A DNA stretch of 64,000 nt, from contig NC_134116.1 of the NCBI RefSeq assembly GCF_040939455.1, positions 74,789,900 through 74,853,899 on the forward strand. The letters are read 5' to 3'. Position numbers and translations under genes: made by a program. The notes beneath the pieces are model-generated. The model saw nothing but the letters and a program-made list of their open reading frames with translations. It had not been told where the DNA came from and ran no database searches. The stretch is from Microcebus murinus. Its lineage: Eukaryota > Chordata > Mammalia > Primates > Cheirogaleidae. Positions 24,373 through 35,035 of this stretch are shown here, piece by piece; the first letter of the stretch is position 1; every line of letters begins with the position of its first letter.

Positions 24373-24826
24373 TGACATAGTTTGCATGTTTGTCCCCCTA
24401 AAATCTCCTGTTGAAAATTTATCCCCAATGTTGGCGGTGGGAAGGTCTTTGGGTCTTGAAATTTGATCCCCAACGTTGGTGGTGGGCAGGTCTTTGGGTG
24501 GATGGGGCAGGTCCCCTTATGAATGGCTTGGTGCTCTCCCCAGGTGAAGAGTGAGTTCTCACTCTATTAGTGCATGCCAGAGCTAGTTGTTTGAAAGAGC
24601 CTGGCAAAACCCGCCCCCCCAACTCCCTGTCTCACTCCCCCTCTTGCCGTGTGTGGCTCGCTCGTCTCCTCCCCTTTTGCCTCTGCCTCGATTGGAAGCT
24701 CCCCGAAGCCCTCACCAGAAGCAGATGCTGGTGCCGTGCTTCTTGTATAATCTGCAGAACTGTTTTCTTTATAAATTACGCAGCCTCATGTATTTCCTTT
24801 ATAGCAACACAAAGCGGGCTAACACA
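24373..24826 (+). mobile_element. MST-type MaLR solo LTR, sense
   Basis: The LTR starts 'tgacatagtttgcatgtttg'. It contains 'gaatggcttggtgctctccc', 'gtgagttctcactctattag', 'ggaagctccccgaagccctc', 'agaagcagatgctggtgccg' and 'ttctttataaattacgcagc', and ends 'gggctaacaca'. The flanks ccaac/gcaac (24368-24372, 24827-24831) resemble a 5-bp target duplication. A 45-bp internal tandem duplication lies at 24411-24500. Confidence 0.92.
24411..24500 (+). repeat. 45-bp tandem duplication inside the MST LTR
   Basis: Units 24411-24455 and 24456-24500 both read ttgaaa(a)ttt.atccccaa.gttgg.ggtggg.aggtctttgggt with a handful of differences. The consensus MST LTR has this block once, so the duplication is secondary. 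Confidence 0.85.
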
Positions 24827-24884
24827 GCAACCCTCCCCACATAACGCTGCCTTCATCCTGACTCTGTCTCCTGCCATGGATTAG

Positions 24885-25352
24885 CTGTTTCCAGCTGCTC
24901 TAACTTGACAGCTTAAAACCACACAAATGTATTAGCCCACAGTTCTGGAGGTCAGAAATCCCGTGGATCTTGCCAGGCGAAATCCAGGTGTGGACAGGGC
25001 TGAGTTCCTTTTGGTGCGCCCAGGGGAGAACCTGTTTCCTTACCTTTTCTGCCTTTTAGAGGTTGTCACCTATTCTTGGCTCACGGTCCCTTTCCTCCCT
25101 TGATGGCCAGCTGCACCACTCTGACTCTGTTTCCCTCTGCACATCTCTGGCTCTGACTCCCTCTTCCCCTGGTAAGGACCTCTAGGTGACCTTGGGCCCA
25201 TCTGGACCTCCAGGATAACCTCCCATCTAAGATCTCTAACATCATCAAGTCTGCCGAATCCCTTTGCCATGTGAGGTAACGTAGGGCCAGGTTACAAAAA
25301 TGAGGACATGGGCATCTTGGGGGTGCGCGTTATTCCGATTACCACACTCTTT
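24885..25352 (-). mobile_element. MLT1-like MaLR LTR, antisense
   Basis: The sequence 'tagctgtttccagctgctct', 'cagttctggaggtcagaaat', 'tgtggacagggctgagttcc', 'aatgaggacatgggcatctt' and 'cgattaccacactc' follow an antisense MaLR LTR order. It is well decayed. Confidence 0.65.
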
Positions 25353-25638
25353 GGACCAATGCTTTTTAAACCAAAAGCTGGGACTCATAGAATCAACTTT
25401 GTGGTTTGAAATCAGCCTTTTAAAAAATGAAATCAGAGCACTTTGCTTCTGGTAGGGTTAAGTATTGCTTCATTGAACAAAGGTTTATACTTTTTCATAG
25501 ACTTTAAGTTTTCTTGATATATATATTAAATATACACATGTCTGTTACTAGTTACCAATATAAATATAAACTGTATGTCTTACTGTGAGTTGTGATGGAA
25601 AATAAAAGAAAAAAAAAAAGGAAAGCAACTGTGGAACC
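25353..25638. other. AT-rich unassigned stretch
   Basis: No family is recognised. A run of A/AG lies at 25604-25624. Confidence 0.35.
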
Positions 25639-25639
25639 A

Positions 25640-25800
25640 TCATAATAGCCCCCTAATTGGTCTTTCTGCCTCCAGGCTTTCCAATCCATCCTCCACACTG
25701 CTGCCAAAAAGTTCTTTCTAAAAATAAATCGGACATGTCATTCTGCTTAAAAATCTCCACTGGCCCTCTGTGGCTGAGCTGGACGTCTCTGCCTCTCCAG
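25640..25800 (+). repeat. L2 LINE fragment, sense
   Basis: The sequence 'ggtctttctgcctccaggct', 'ccaatccatcctccacactg', 'ctgccaaaaagttctttcta' and 'acatgtcattctgcttaaaa' follow the L2 consensus order (ccatcctccacactgc…gatctttctaaaa…catgtcactcccctgctt). Confidence 0.85.
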
Positions 25801-26972
25801 CCCCCTGTCCACGTCCCACCCTGGGGCTGACCGTCATGACCCCCTTCAACCAGCCTCCTCGGCCTGGACTGCTTCTCGGGCGTGGGCAACTCGAGGCCCT
25901 GGCCAAGGTCAGAGGGCTGGAAGGCAGAGTCATTCAGGGTGTTTTTCCTCCAACTTCTTCCCTGCCAGGCAAGACCAGCTTTGTGGGCGTTTGTCCTGCA
26001 CAATTGGGCCCCGGTGCTCAGAAAGGCCGTGTGCTTGGTTTAATGCTCTGCTGCCACCATCTTGAAAATCCTTGCTCATTAATCTCATTTTCATTTTGCA
26101 CTGGGCCCTGCAAATTATGCCACCAGTTTTGCTTTTGGGGCACATGTTGCAGTGACAGTGTTCCTCTACCGACGGCTCAGCTCTTGTCTGAGACCCACCC
26201 CCGTACAACAAACCTGTTGGGTTCCAGTAACCGATTATCCACTCCCGTTGGCGGTCCTGGCGGTGATGGTATCTTCCTGCTGTTGCTGGCCCTGGAGCAC
26301 TTCACCATCCCCCTTGTTAATTTTCCTCAATCTTGCCTACTTTTCAAATAGTTCCTTCATTAAACTCACTTGACCCCTTTCAAGAGTGCCGTCTGTTCCC
26401 TCTCAGGTCCCTGACTGATAAAAAATAGTCTACAGGATAATATCTAAGTCTTAGCCTTACGCTTCCCTCTGCTTATCTTCCTAGTGGATTTACCACATCA
26501 CGTCACTCGTGCTATGATCCAGCTCCACCAGACTTCTTGCTGTTTCCATAAGTATGTTATTATTTTTTTTTTCAGGTCTTTAGTTTTCTGCAGTTGCTAA
26601 TGATCTCCCAGTGTATGGTTTTCTCTTCTTCCACCATAAGAAAGTTTTAGTTGGGCATATTTGGATCCAGACTAAGGCAACATAGTCCAGCTTCTCCTGT
26701 AGAAAATGTGGCATGTGACTGAACTCTGGCTAATGGTACACAAGTGCAAGTGCTGTGTGTGCTGCAGATCCCAGCAGCCTTCCCTAACAGACTCCTGGAG
26801 CATTGCTGCCCTGGGCTCCTCGCTGCCCCTTCTCCCATCCTGTGGCCTGAGACCTGGGCTGCCCTGGACAATGAGGATGAGGAGCATGCCCTAGGGATGG
26901 GGGAATAATGCTTTGGAAGGTCCTATATCCCTGAGGATTTTATGGAACCAGCTCTGGACAAAATGTCTAAAG
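25801..26972. other. Unassigned, probably old repeats
   Basis: The interval 26640-26950 ('gcatgtgactgaactctggc', 'caatgaggatgaggagcatg') resembles a common old interspersed repeat that I cannot name. The 193-codon frame at 25770-26351 shares its start with the L2 fragment and is not credible as a gene. Confidence 0.35.
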
Positions 26973-26980
26973 GCCTAAGG

Positions 26981-27163
26981 CAGGCGTCCTCAAACTACGG
27001 CCTGCGGCCACATACGGGCCACCTAGCACATTTATCCCGCCCTCTGGGTGTTTTTGCCACCACTGCCTGTCCTACTTAGCAGCTGACTCATCCTGGGCCC
27101 ACAGTGCACATTCTCCAATGGTCTGTAAACTGGGCCCCTGTTTAAGAAGTTTGAGGACCCCTG
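26981..27163. mobile_element. Short hAT-type MITE with near-perfect terminal inverted repeats
   Basis: The element is 183 bp. The left end 'caggcgtcctcaaact' and the reverse complement of the right end 'caggggtcctcaaact' match at 15 of 16 positions. The flanking 8-bp duplications gcctaagg/acctaggg (26973-26980, 27164-27171) differ at two positions. The terminus type is hAT (Charlie/OposCharlie-like). It has no coding capacity and would depend on a hAT transposase in trans. Confidence 0.88.
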
Positions 27164-27269
27164 ACCTAGGGACTCTCACATAAGGACGAGATCAACCACC
27201 TTTTAAAGCCACTGATATTTGGGTTTTCTAGTTTTTACTAATAAGCCTGATCCTAACAAATGCCATACC

Positions 27270-27500
27270 TATCATCATTCATTAAATAAATCTTTATTAA
27301 GAAATGCCTGTGTGTTGGACACTGGTATAAGCTCTGGAATGTGATTCTGAACAAGCAAATAGCAGTGAGCTTGGGGTGGTCAGGGATAGAGGGGAAAAGG
27401 CCACCAAGTGGGAACGTGCGCTCAGAAGAACCAGCGCAGAAGACTGGGAAGAGCACGGACAAGCTTCAAGGCAGAACGCAGATGATGACATAGAAGCCAG
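27270..27500 (+). repeat. Ancient interspersed repeat fragment
   Basis: The sequence 'aataaatctttattaagaaatg' region (27285-27307), 'gtgttggacactggtataag' and 'gtgattctgaacaagcaa' resembles the widespread 'tttattgagcacctactatg…ggcactg…gtgaacaa' mammalian repeat. The family is uncertain. Confidence 0.45.
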
Positions 27501-27639
27501 AGTCCCAGAGAATACAAAAAGTTATGGCCCACAAAAATAAAATCCAACCACACACTGCTCAAAATGCACATCACTAGACCAAGTGACTGGGAAAGGTTCA
27601 AAGGCAAACACGTTGGCCAAGAGAACGCAATCAAAGGAA

Positions 27640-28440
27640 GAAGCCCTCCCACAAAAGCCATTCCAGTTCTAGGTGACTTCCCTGATGAACTCTATTAAAC
27701 GTTTAAAGAAGAAATAACACTGGTTCTACACAAATCTTTCATAAAGGTAGAGGAGGGAGGAACTGTTCACTGATTCGTACCATGAGGCCAATACTGTGAT
27801 AGCAAACATGATGAGGATGTTGGAAGAAAACTACAGCTCAGTGTTTCTCATGAGCACCAATGCAAAAATCCTTAACAAAATATTAGCAAATTGAATCCAG
27901 CCATTGGAAATGTTTTACATGACCAAAAGGCAGAGAGTGCTGAGAGACTAAAGGGAACACGTGGAATGGACACCAAAGCTGGCTTGAAGGGGCTCCCACT
28001 GGCCGAAATTGGGGCAATTAGAGCATCAGAAAGAACAATGACAGTACTGGATTATAGTTTATTGAATAAAAATGAACTCATGAATTTATACTTGTACTAA
28101 AATAAAACTGGGGGCAGGGAATGCTCTCTACAAAAGCAGTCTTACCTGATCAATGTAGCAGGAATAATAGAAAAATCAGCACTTTGCAGTTCTCAATGTA
28201 ATACCTGACTCTGACAAGGATCATGGAATGGCTGCTGAAATAATTGAATAAAATGTTATTGGATACAGAATATACACATGGTCGTGAAGTACCATCCTAC
28301 ATATTACTTATAAGTTACAAAGATGAAAAGGGACTTTTCAAAAGGAGAGATCTGGCAGATGACAACATAAAACAAGTGACAAAACTTCATGTGTTCACTC
28401 TTGGCACAAAAATACTACATCGTGAACTGTCCTCAAACTT
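27640..28440 (+). repeat. Old L1/HAL1 ORF2 and 3' region, sense
   Basis: The sequence 'cctgatgaactctattaaac', 'gtttaaagaagaaataacac', 'ttcgtaccatgaggccaata', 'caaaaatccttaacaaaata' and 'ttagcaaattgaatccagcc' is decayed L1 ORF2. The sequence 'gggcaattagagcatcagaa' and 'tggattatagtttattgaat' continue into an L1ME-like 3' region. All frames are interrupted. Confidence 0.75.
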
Positions 28441-30160
28441 AATGACTTATAGATGACAATCATTGATTTTTATAACTGGCTTATCTGTGCATTGGCTGGA
28501 GTTTGGCTGACGTAGGCTGGGCTGGGCTAGGTGGCTCTGCTGATCTTGGCTGGGCTCACTCAATGGCATGCAGGTCAGTTGGGGAGTTCTGCTCTAGGTT
28601 TGGGCTGAGGGTGCTTAGCTGGAGCAGTACTGGTCACATGTCTCATTTAGTCTTCCTGGATCCCGTGGGCTAGCCCAGACACATTGTCCTTGCTCTAGCA
28701 GAAATACCAGAGGGCAGCCCAATTGCACAAGCATGTTCCAAGATTCTCCTTGCGCCACATCTATTAACATCCCACCTGAAGTAAGGCCTATGACTGAGCT
28801 CAGGAGCAGTAGACGGTGCCCTGCCTCCCAGTGGGAGGCTGCTGGGCGATGCTGTGGTTTGACTTTGGCTTAAAAGTGGAGGGAGAGGGGAGAGATTGGA
28901 TTTAGAGGTGCTAAGAGCTCTTTGGACTCTGACATTCCAGGATTTAACTATATATCCCCTTCCCCAAGCATAAGGCAAACGAGAAATGAAAAGGCCAAGG
29001 AGTGTGGGTATTTTGACTGCTTCAGTTCTCTGAAGTGGTCAGAATGGTCCAGATGGTAGCACACCAGAGGTATTCCTAACTGGAGCCTTAATCTCTGCCT
29101 AAGTTATCAAAGAAAAATATTCATTACATTATTATAAATAAGAAACTCTTCCCAGCCTTCTCCATTCAACTTGTCATTTGCAATTCAGAGTAATCATAGT
29201 AACACATTTTAAATCAAGTGGAAGAATATGAATATATATACACACACATATATAATAAATGCATATATTTCTGGAAGGCTGCTTCAGATTCATGGGAGAA
29301 AACACAGAGCCAAGTAACATGAGAAATTGGGAGAGTGGTAAAATTCATAGGGCTAGGCCAGAAGATTTAATTCATTCTAATATGAATAAGAGAACAATGC
29401 GGTAGTTGAAGATTTCTAGCTTGGTCGCGAGTGATTCATAGACTGACTCATTTCAGTGCGTTGCCAGTTACATAAAGGATGGATTCCGAGGCAGCAAGGT
29501 ACTGCCACGTAACATCAGACTGAATAAAACGCACATCACAGATTCTATTATGAGGCTGCCAGCTTCTGTACAGCTTTGTAAGCAACCATGAAGGAGACAT
29601 TTGGGGACAGGGAAGGGAGAGGCAGCCTGCCTAGGATGCAGCCTCACGTGTCTGAAGCAGAATATTATAGCCTCTAAAAATAGGTGCTAAGTAACCACTC
29701 TGCCAGGAAATAATATACCACAAAGTTAAGCTTTCCACTTGGGAAATTTGAAAGGACTTTTCTTTTACTCTGCTGTGATCTGTGTTAAGAGGAGGAAAAA
29801 AAAAAAAAAAAAACCCAAACTTTCAAAATCTGGAAATGCAAGGACTCAGAATTTGGACACAGGAGAATTCTACACCTTGTCTATCTAGGTCACTTCTTTT
29901 AATGAAATTAAACTATCAAGAGTAATCAAATCCTCTAGCTAAGAGCCGAGTCTCTGTTATACTCTCGGACCCAGGTTTCGTGTCTGGCTTTTCATAATGC
30001 CGGTGCCTTGGACAAAATGCCCCCACCCGATCCTCACCTTCACCGGCAGTGCTTTTGCCAAATACATGTTATCAAGTGTGCTTTTGAGTAATTCTTACGT
30101 GGACGGCTGCAGATGTTGATGGGAAAGAGAAGGAGCACAGGAAACAGAACAGGGTGGAGG
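28441..30160. other. Mostly unassigned; unusual A-run at 29792-29811
   Basis: The interval 28480-28700 (GGCTGGGCT-rich) resembles an old LTR/repeat block that I cannot name. A TA/CA microsatellite lies at 29231-29262. The rest is repeat-poor sequence. No exon is supported. Confidence 0.4.
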
Positions 30161-30164
30161 GAAG

Positions 30165-30542
30165 TGGTACCGACTGAGTTGTGGCCTCCTGCAATTCATA
30201 GGTTGATACTCTAACCCCCATGGGACTATATGTGGAGACAGGGCCTTTAAGGAGGTAACTAAAGTTAAATGAGGTGGTAGGATGGCGCCCTAATCCAGTA
30301 ACACTTGTGCCCTTATAATAAGAGGAGACACCAGGCCGTGTGCACAGAGGAAACGCCTTGTGAGGGCACAGGGAGAAGGCGCCCGTCTGCAAGCCAGGGC
30401 CAGGGGCATGAGGAGAAACCCATCCTGCCGACACCTGGCTCTTGGACATCCAGCCTCCAGACTGTGAAAAAATAAATTTCAGTTGTTTGAGTCCCCCCTG
30501 CTCTGTAGTACTTTGTTATGGCAGCCCGAGCAGACTGGCACA
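30165..30542 (+). mobile_element. MLT1 MaLR solo LTR, sense
   Basis: The LTR starts 'tggtaccgactgagttgtgg'. It contains 'ctctaacccccatgggacta', 'gtggagacagggcctttaag', 'gtgcccttataataagagga', 'gaaggcgcccgtctgcaagc', 'cagcctccagactgtgaaaa' and 'ttgttatggcagcccgagca'. The flanks ggaag/ggaac (30160-30164, 30543-30547) resemble a 5-bp target duplication. Confidence 0.92.
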
Positions 30543-30547
30543 GGAAC

Positions 30548-30722
30548 TGTGTTTATTACTCATCTGCGAGGTGGCAGGCCCTGAGATCAACACTTAATGC
30601 ACACCACGAACTCCATCATCACACTATCCTCGCAAGCTGGAGAAAAGTAGAGAAAACTAAAGTTTGGAGAGAAGCAACCTGCTCAAGGGCACACAATGCA
30701 AGATTCTAAATCTGAACTCGGG
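30548..30722 (-). repeat. MIR SINE, antisense
   Basis: The sequence 'gtggcaggccctgagatcaa', 'actatcctcgcaagctggag', 'gcaacctgctcaagggcaca' and 'tctgaactcgggtctatttg' follow antisense MIR. Confidence 0.7.
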
Positions 30723-30759
30723 TCTATTTGATTCCAAATTTTAAACTGTTCTCACTGTT

Positions 30760-30905
30760 TTAGAGATTCTCAAATATGGGTGTGCTGCAGAATTATCTAG
30801 GGGGCTTGTTAAAGTTTTAAAGACCAACTCCATACCTGCTGAGGGAGCTTGGGCGTGGGACCCACACCCTCTACTTTTCACAGGCTCCCAGGAGCGTGGA
30901 TTCAC
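30760..30905 (+). mobile_element. MER5-type hAT MITE
   Basis: The sequence 'agagattctcaaatatgggt', 'gcagaattatctagggggct', 'tgttaaagttttaaagacca' and 'ggctcccaggagcgtggatt' follow the MER5A/B order. Confidence 0.7.
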
Positions 30906-32694
30906 TCCACTGCCCTGCTCCATGAGGCTGTGTGAGCAAAGTTTTCCTGTTTGGCAGTTTTTCAGGGTTCCGGGGGTAGATAAGCAGCTGCCTAGGACTA
31001 GTAAAGCTAATTTGCCATCTTTCTTAACCTCTCAGCTTTACTGGGATTCCAGGATATATTATTTTCATGAGCTCGTATGGGGAAAGTTTTCAGCAACATC
31101 ATTTAAGATACGCAAAGCAACTCTGACTTGGTGCGAGGTCTTGGGCAATCACACAACCATATAGTCTTTGGTTTCCAAGAGTTCATTTTATTCTACCTTT
31201 TGAAGTATTCATATCTGAGTGTGCAAATTATTAGCAGAGAAATCTCTGCAGCCACTGACCCATTTGTTGTCAGCCATTTCCAATACAAAAAAGATCGCCA
31301 ACATAAAATGTGTAATTGTTTGGGAAAATGAATTACTCCTTAATTCTTAATTTTGTGAGTTTGCATGTGTGCTTATTGTATTCTTATAAACTGTGTGATG
31401 CAGAGTTATTTCTGGCCATTGGATGGTCAGTTTGTAAAGGGAAATCAGATAAACACAAGATGTTAATATCTCCTGACTGTGTTTTTTCAAACTGTGTAGT
31501 CTCATGGAAAAAGAGGCTCACTTGTGTGAGCCAGTCCATTATTTTCTTACCATCAAGGAATATCCTTTCTTGGCATAGCCTGTATCCCTGAGGGTATGGA
31601 TTTGCCAGACTGCTTCATAACCGGACAGGGGCATAATTTGCAGCTCTGTGATGTTTTAAGGCCTGATTCTTGATTTCTTTTCCACTATTTTAGGAATGCA
31701 ATAAATTCAGAAAACTCAGTTTGGCTCCAAGGATTGTTAGCTAGTTTCCTAACTGTCTCCCTGGAGAGAAAGAAAGAGTAAGAGGAACCGAGAAGATGGC
31801 AAAAATCAATAGCGTTGCATGAGTTAGCTCCCTCCCTGCACCAAACCTCCGGAGCTGAGCTGGACTGTGCGCTCAGCATATGGCAGCCAGCGCACGCAGA
31901 TCCCAATCAGCCTGGGGACTGCGGGCAGGGGACCCGCACCGACTGCAGGCAGGGCTGGAGGCAGCCAGAGGGAAAGGCAGACTCCCGCTTTGTGCTAGTT
32001 CATCGTTATCAGAGGAAAACAAATACAGGAAGAACCCTGTGGCCCCCCCCCCCCCAAAAAAAAGCCTCGCCAGAGAAGAGTCTGTAGCACCTAGAAGAAA
32101 GGCCGGCTCTGCAGAGGGACGAATTTACGCCTAGGCCTCTGACTTGCACACTTTGAAAGGGGGACTTTTATGGCATGTGATTTTTTACCCCCAACTTAAA
32201 ATATTGTATGAGAAAAAAATCTACACCAAGGGATCCGATTTTAGATACACAAAGAAGGAAGAGAAAGATGGAAATGAAGAGTAAGGAGGCCCGCGCATGC
32301 GCACGCGCACACACGCACACTCGGAATCTGGAAGCGCCTGGAAATGGAGGATGATCCCAGTCCGGGGAAGGGCAGCCTGGCTCCAAGTGTGCTGTGTCTG
32401 CATACAGCAGGTGTCCACAGACGCGCCGTCGTGGCTCGTGAGGCCACTTTATGTTGGGACATTCACATTCCCAAGGAGTCAAGGGAAGAAGCGCTTTTGT
32501 CCCCAAAGCGGCCATAACTTGCAGGCTCCCCGAGATTTGATACTTACATCTTCCACTGCCACCCGCGGGATCACAGGGGCCCTCTCTTTAGGCCGGGACC
32601 GTAGGACCACAGCCCTGTTCTTCATGCATGATCCCTGCTTCTGCTCAGTGAGTCACCCAACGCGTGAGGCTCTCAGATGGCCCACAGAGAAATC
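30906..32694. other. Unassigned sequence
   Basis: No repeat family or exon is confidently recognised. A C10-A8 homopolymer pair lies at 32043-32062, and a CA/CG alternating tract (gcgcatgcgcacgcgcac) lies at 32292-32315. Frames at 32168-32716 cross this tract and are not credible. Confidence 0.4.
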
Positions 32695-32696
32695 TA

Positions 32697-33145
32697 CTGT
32701 GTTTCCCAGAAAATAAGACCTACCCATAAAATAAGCCCTAGCAGGATTTCTAAGCATTTGCGCAATAGAAGCCCTACCCCGAAAATAAGCCCTAGTGATG
32801 AGCGTGGCTATGCAGCACATCTGCACAACCCATGCATTTCGTTGCAGAGCAGTAAAGAAGACGAGCAGTCCTTCTCATCTGCCCCATGAGAGCTCTGTTG
32901 CTCGACATGAGAGATTGGGGCCGATGGTTCTAAAGGAAATAGAGTCGAAAGAAATTCAGGATGGAATTCGGGGTTTGGAGAGTGATGATGATGTTCCAGA
33001 AGAAAACGACTTAACTATATTTGAATAAATGTAAATTGTTGTACCATACTTTAAAAAAATAACACATCCCCTGAAAATAAGCCCTAGGGTGTCTTCTTGA
33101 GGAAAAATAAATATAAGACCCTGTCTTATTTTCAGGGAAACACGG
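32697..33145 (+). mobile_element. TA-flanked Tc1/mariner-superfamily non-autonomous transposon
   Basis: The element is 449 bp with TA at 32695-32696 and 33146-33147. The left terminus 'ctgtgtttcccagaaaataa' and the reverse complement of the right terminus 'ccgtgtttccctgaaaataa' differ at only two positions, giving inverted repeats of at least 23 bp. Subterminal 'aaaataagccctag' recurs at about 32732, 32781 and 33075. An internal frame (32795-33028) ends in an acidic tail 'ESDDDVPEENDLTIFE', possibly the C-terminal remnant of a pogo/Tigger-like transposase. The family name is uncertain. Confidence 0.85.
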
Positions 33146-33147
33146 TA

Positions 33148-33747
33148 GTTAAGCTGAGTTACAAACGAGCCACCTGTGCAGCCTCTTTGGTACCAGCTTA
33201 AATCATAAAACCAGCTCCACTGCTCAGCCTTGCCCTGCTTATGGCGGCGTCACTGGGGCTCCACGTCTCAGAGCCCAGCCCTGAGCCAAGCGGCAGGCTG
33301 CTTCTCTGGGCAGCACTAACCAAAAAGCTCTCGATGTCCCCAGCCAGTGACTGCTGCCCCTCTGTTCCCACACTCTGACTGTCTTGCGCAAGTCTCTGGG
33401 CACACAGTCTAGGGCAAGTTTGACAGGCCACGGTTCCCACCAAACGTTTTTCCATAGAGATCATAGCTGTCCCTCTAATCACTGAAGTTTCCCTTCCACA
33501 CATGCCCACCCCTTCTAACCCTGGACATCTGTGCTTGCGTCTTGCTGACCTTATGTGATCGACGCCAGGAAAGATGCCTAGGAAACAACTGGCGTCATGC
33601 TGAGGAGTGCAGTGTGGATGCACACATGGACGCAGGGAATGGTTGGAAGGACACGCACCAAACCAGGGAGACTGGGTGTCACTGGGGAGGGCCCTGAGGC
33701 TGGGACAGGGACCCCACAGAGAACAGTGCTGTGCTCTTATGACTATA
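33148..33747. other. Unassigned sequence
   Basis: A 141-codon minus-strand frame (33198-33623) has no recognisable domain. No repeat family is identified. The interval lies between the transposon and the GAPDH pseudogene. Confidence 0.4.
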
Positions 33748-35035
33748 TTTTTTTATACATTTCCCTCTCTTTTTGGCTGGGTACAGGGGACTTTATTGAT
33801 GGTATATGACAAGGTGGGCCCCCCAGGCCCCTCCCATTCTTCAGGGTCCCTGGCATGGAAGCTGAGCCTGGAGGGCAACCCTCAGTGTGGCGGGGGACGG
33901 AGTGGGCAGGGATGCACCCGCAGCTGGGGGTCTCTCTCCTCCGCTCATGCTCTCGCTGGGGCTGGCGGTCTGGGGGCTCGCACTCCCTGGAGGCCATGTG
34001 GACTATAAGGAATATAGTCCTGTTGCTGTCATCAAGTTTATTGTCATGGCAGGAAACAGCTTGACAACGTGGTTGTGGAGGGCGACAACGTGGTTGTTGC
34101 GGGCAGTGCCAGCCCCGATATTGAAGGTGGAAGAGTGAGTGTCACTGTTAATGTCGGAGGAGACAGCCTGGTGCCCCATGTAGCCCCGATGCCCTTGAAG
34201 GGCCTCTGAGGCCGGCATCCCCGCCTTGTTGATGTCATCATATTCGGCAGGTCAGGTCCAGGACCCACACATTGATGGTGGGGACATGGAAGCCCACGCC
34301 ACTGAGCTTCCCACTCAGCTCCGGGTGGCCTTGCCCACAGCCTTGGCATTGCCGTAGCTGCAGGGAAGATGGTCCGGAGAGCCCCATGACCGCCATGCCA
34401 TGGCTTCCCAGAGGGGCGGTCCCCGGTCTTCTGGGTGTGGTGATGGCATGGACTGTGGTCATGAGCCCCTCCATGATGCCAGAGTTGTCACGGGTGACCT
34501 TGGCCAAGGGTGCTAAGCCCCTGGTGGTGCAGGAGGCATGGCTGACCATTGTGAGGCTGTTTTCGTACTTCGCATGGTTCACACCCACCACAAACTTGGG
34601 GACATGGACCGTGGCCGCACCCCTGTACGTGAGCCCCAGTTTTCTCCAAAGTAGTGAAGACGCCAGTGCACCCCATAACACAATCAACACTGGCATCACC
34701 CCTTTTGATTTTGGTGGGATCTCACTCCTGGAAGACAGAGATGGGATTTCCATTAATGACAAACTTCTTGTTGGCAGACCGACTGTGCCACAGGACTTTC
34801 GATGTGTGGGATCAAAAAGGAACATGCAACCGTGTGGTTGAGGTCAATAAAGGGGTCATTGATGGCAACAACACCCACTTTGCGGGGGTTAAAAGCACTC
34901 CTGGTGACCAAGCACCCAATACGGCCAAGTCCATTTACCTGCCTTCGCTTTGAGCACGCGGCGCTCAGGGACGCGGCAGGTGCTGCAGGAGAAAGACGCC
35001 GCCGTCTCTCCAACAGACGGAGCGGAGGGCTGCTA
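33748..35035 (-). pseudogene. Processed pseudogene of glyceraldehyde-3-phosphate dehydrogenase
   Basis: This is an intronless retrocopy of the glycolytic enzyme mRNA, read on the minus strand from 5' UTR-like sequence (about 35035-34955) to the 3' UTR. Preserved peptides include '[17 protein letters not shown]', '[12 protein letters not shown]', the active-site block 'ASCTTRGLAPLAKV' (catalytic Cys codon within 34523-34537, normally SCTTNCLAPLAKV) and 'EGLMTTVHAITT'. The sequence 'ccttcaagggcatcggggct' and a 3' UTR with an AATAAA complement near 33793 also match. A short poly-T lies at 33749-33755. The start codon is lost, frames shift repeatedly, and a short internal duplication of 'aaccacgttgtc' lies near 34060-34105. 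It encodes no functional enzyme. Confidence 0.95.

Noticed and set aside
32795..33028. Stand-alone small gene with acidic C-terminus
   Set aside because: It lies wholly within a TA-flanked transposon with inverted termini, so it is better explained as a transposase or element remnant.
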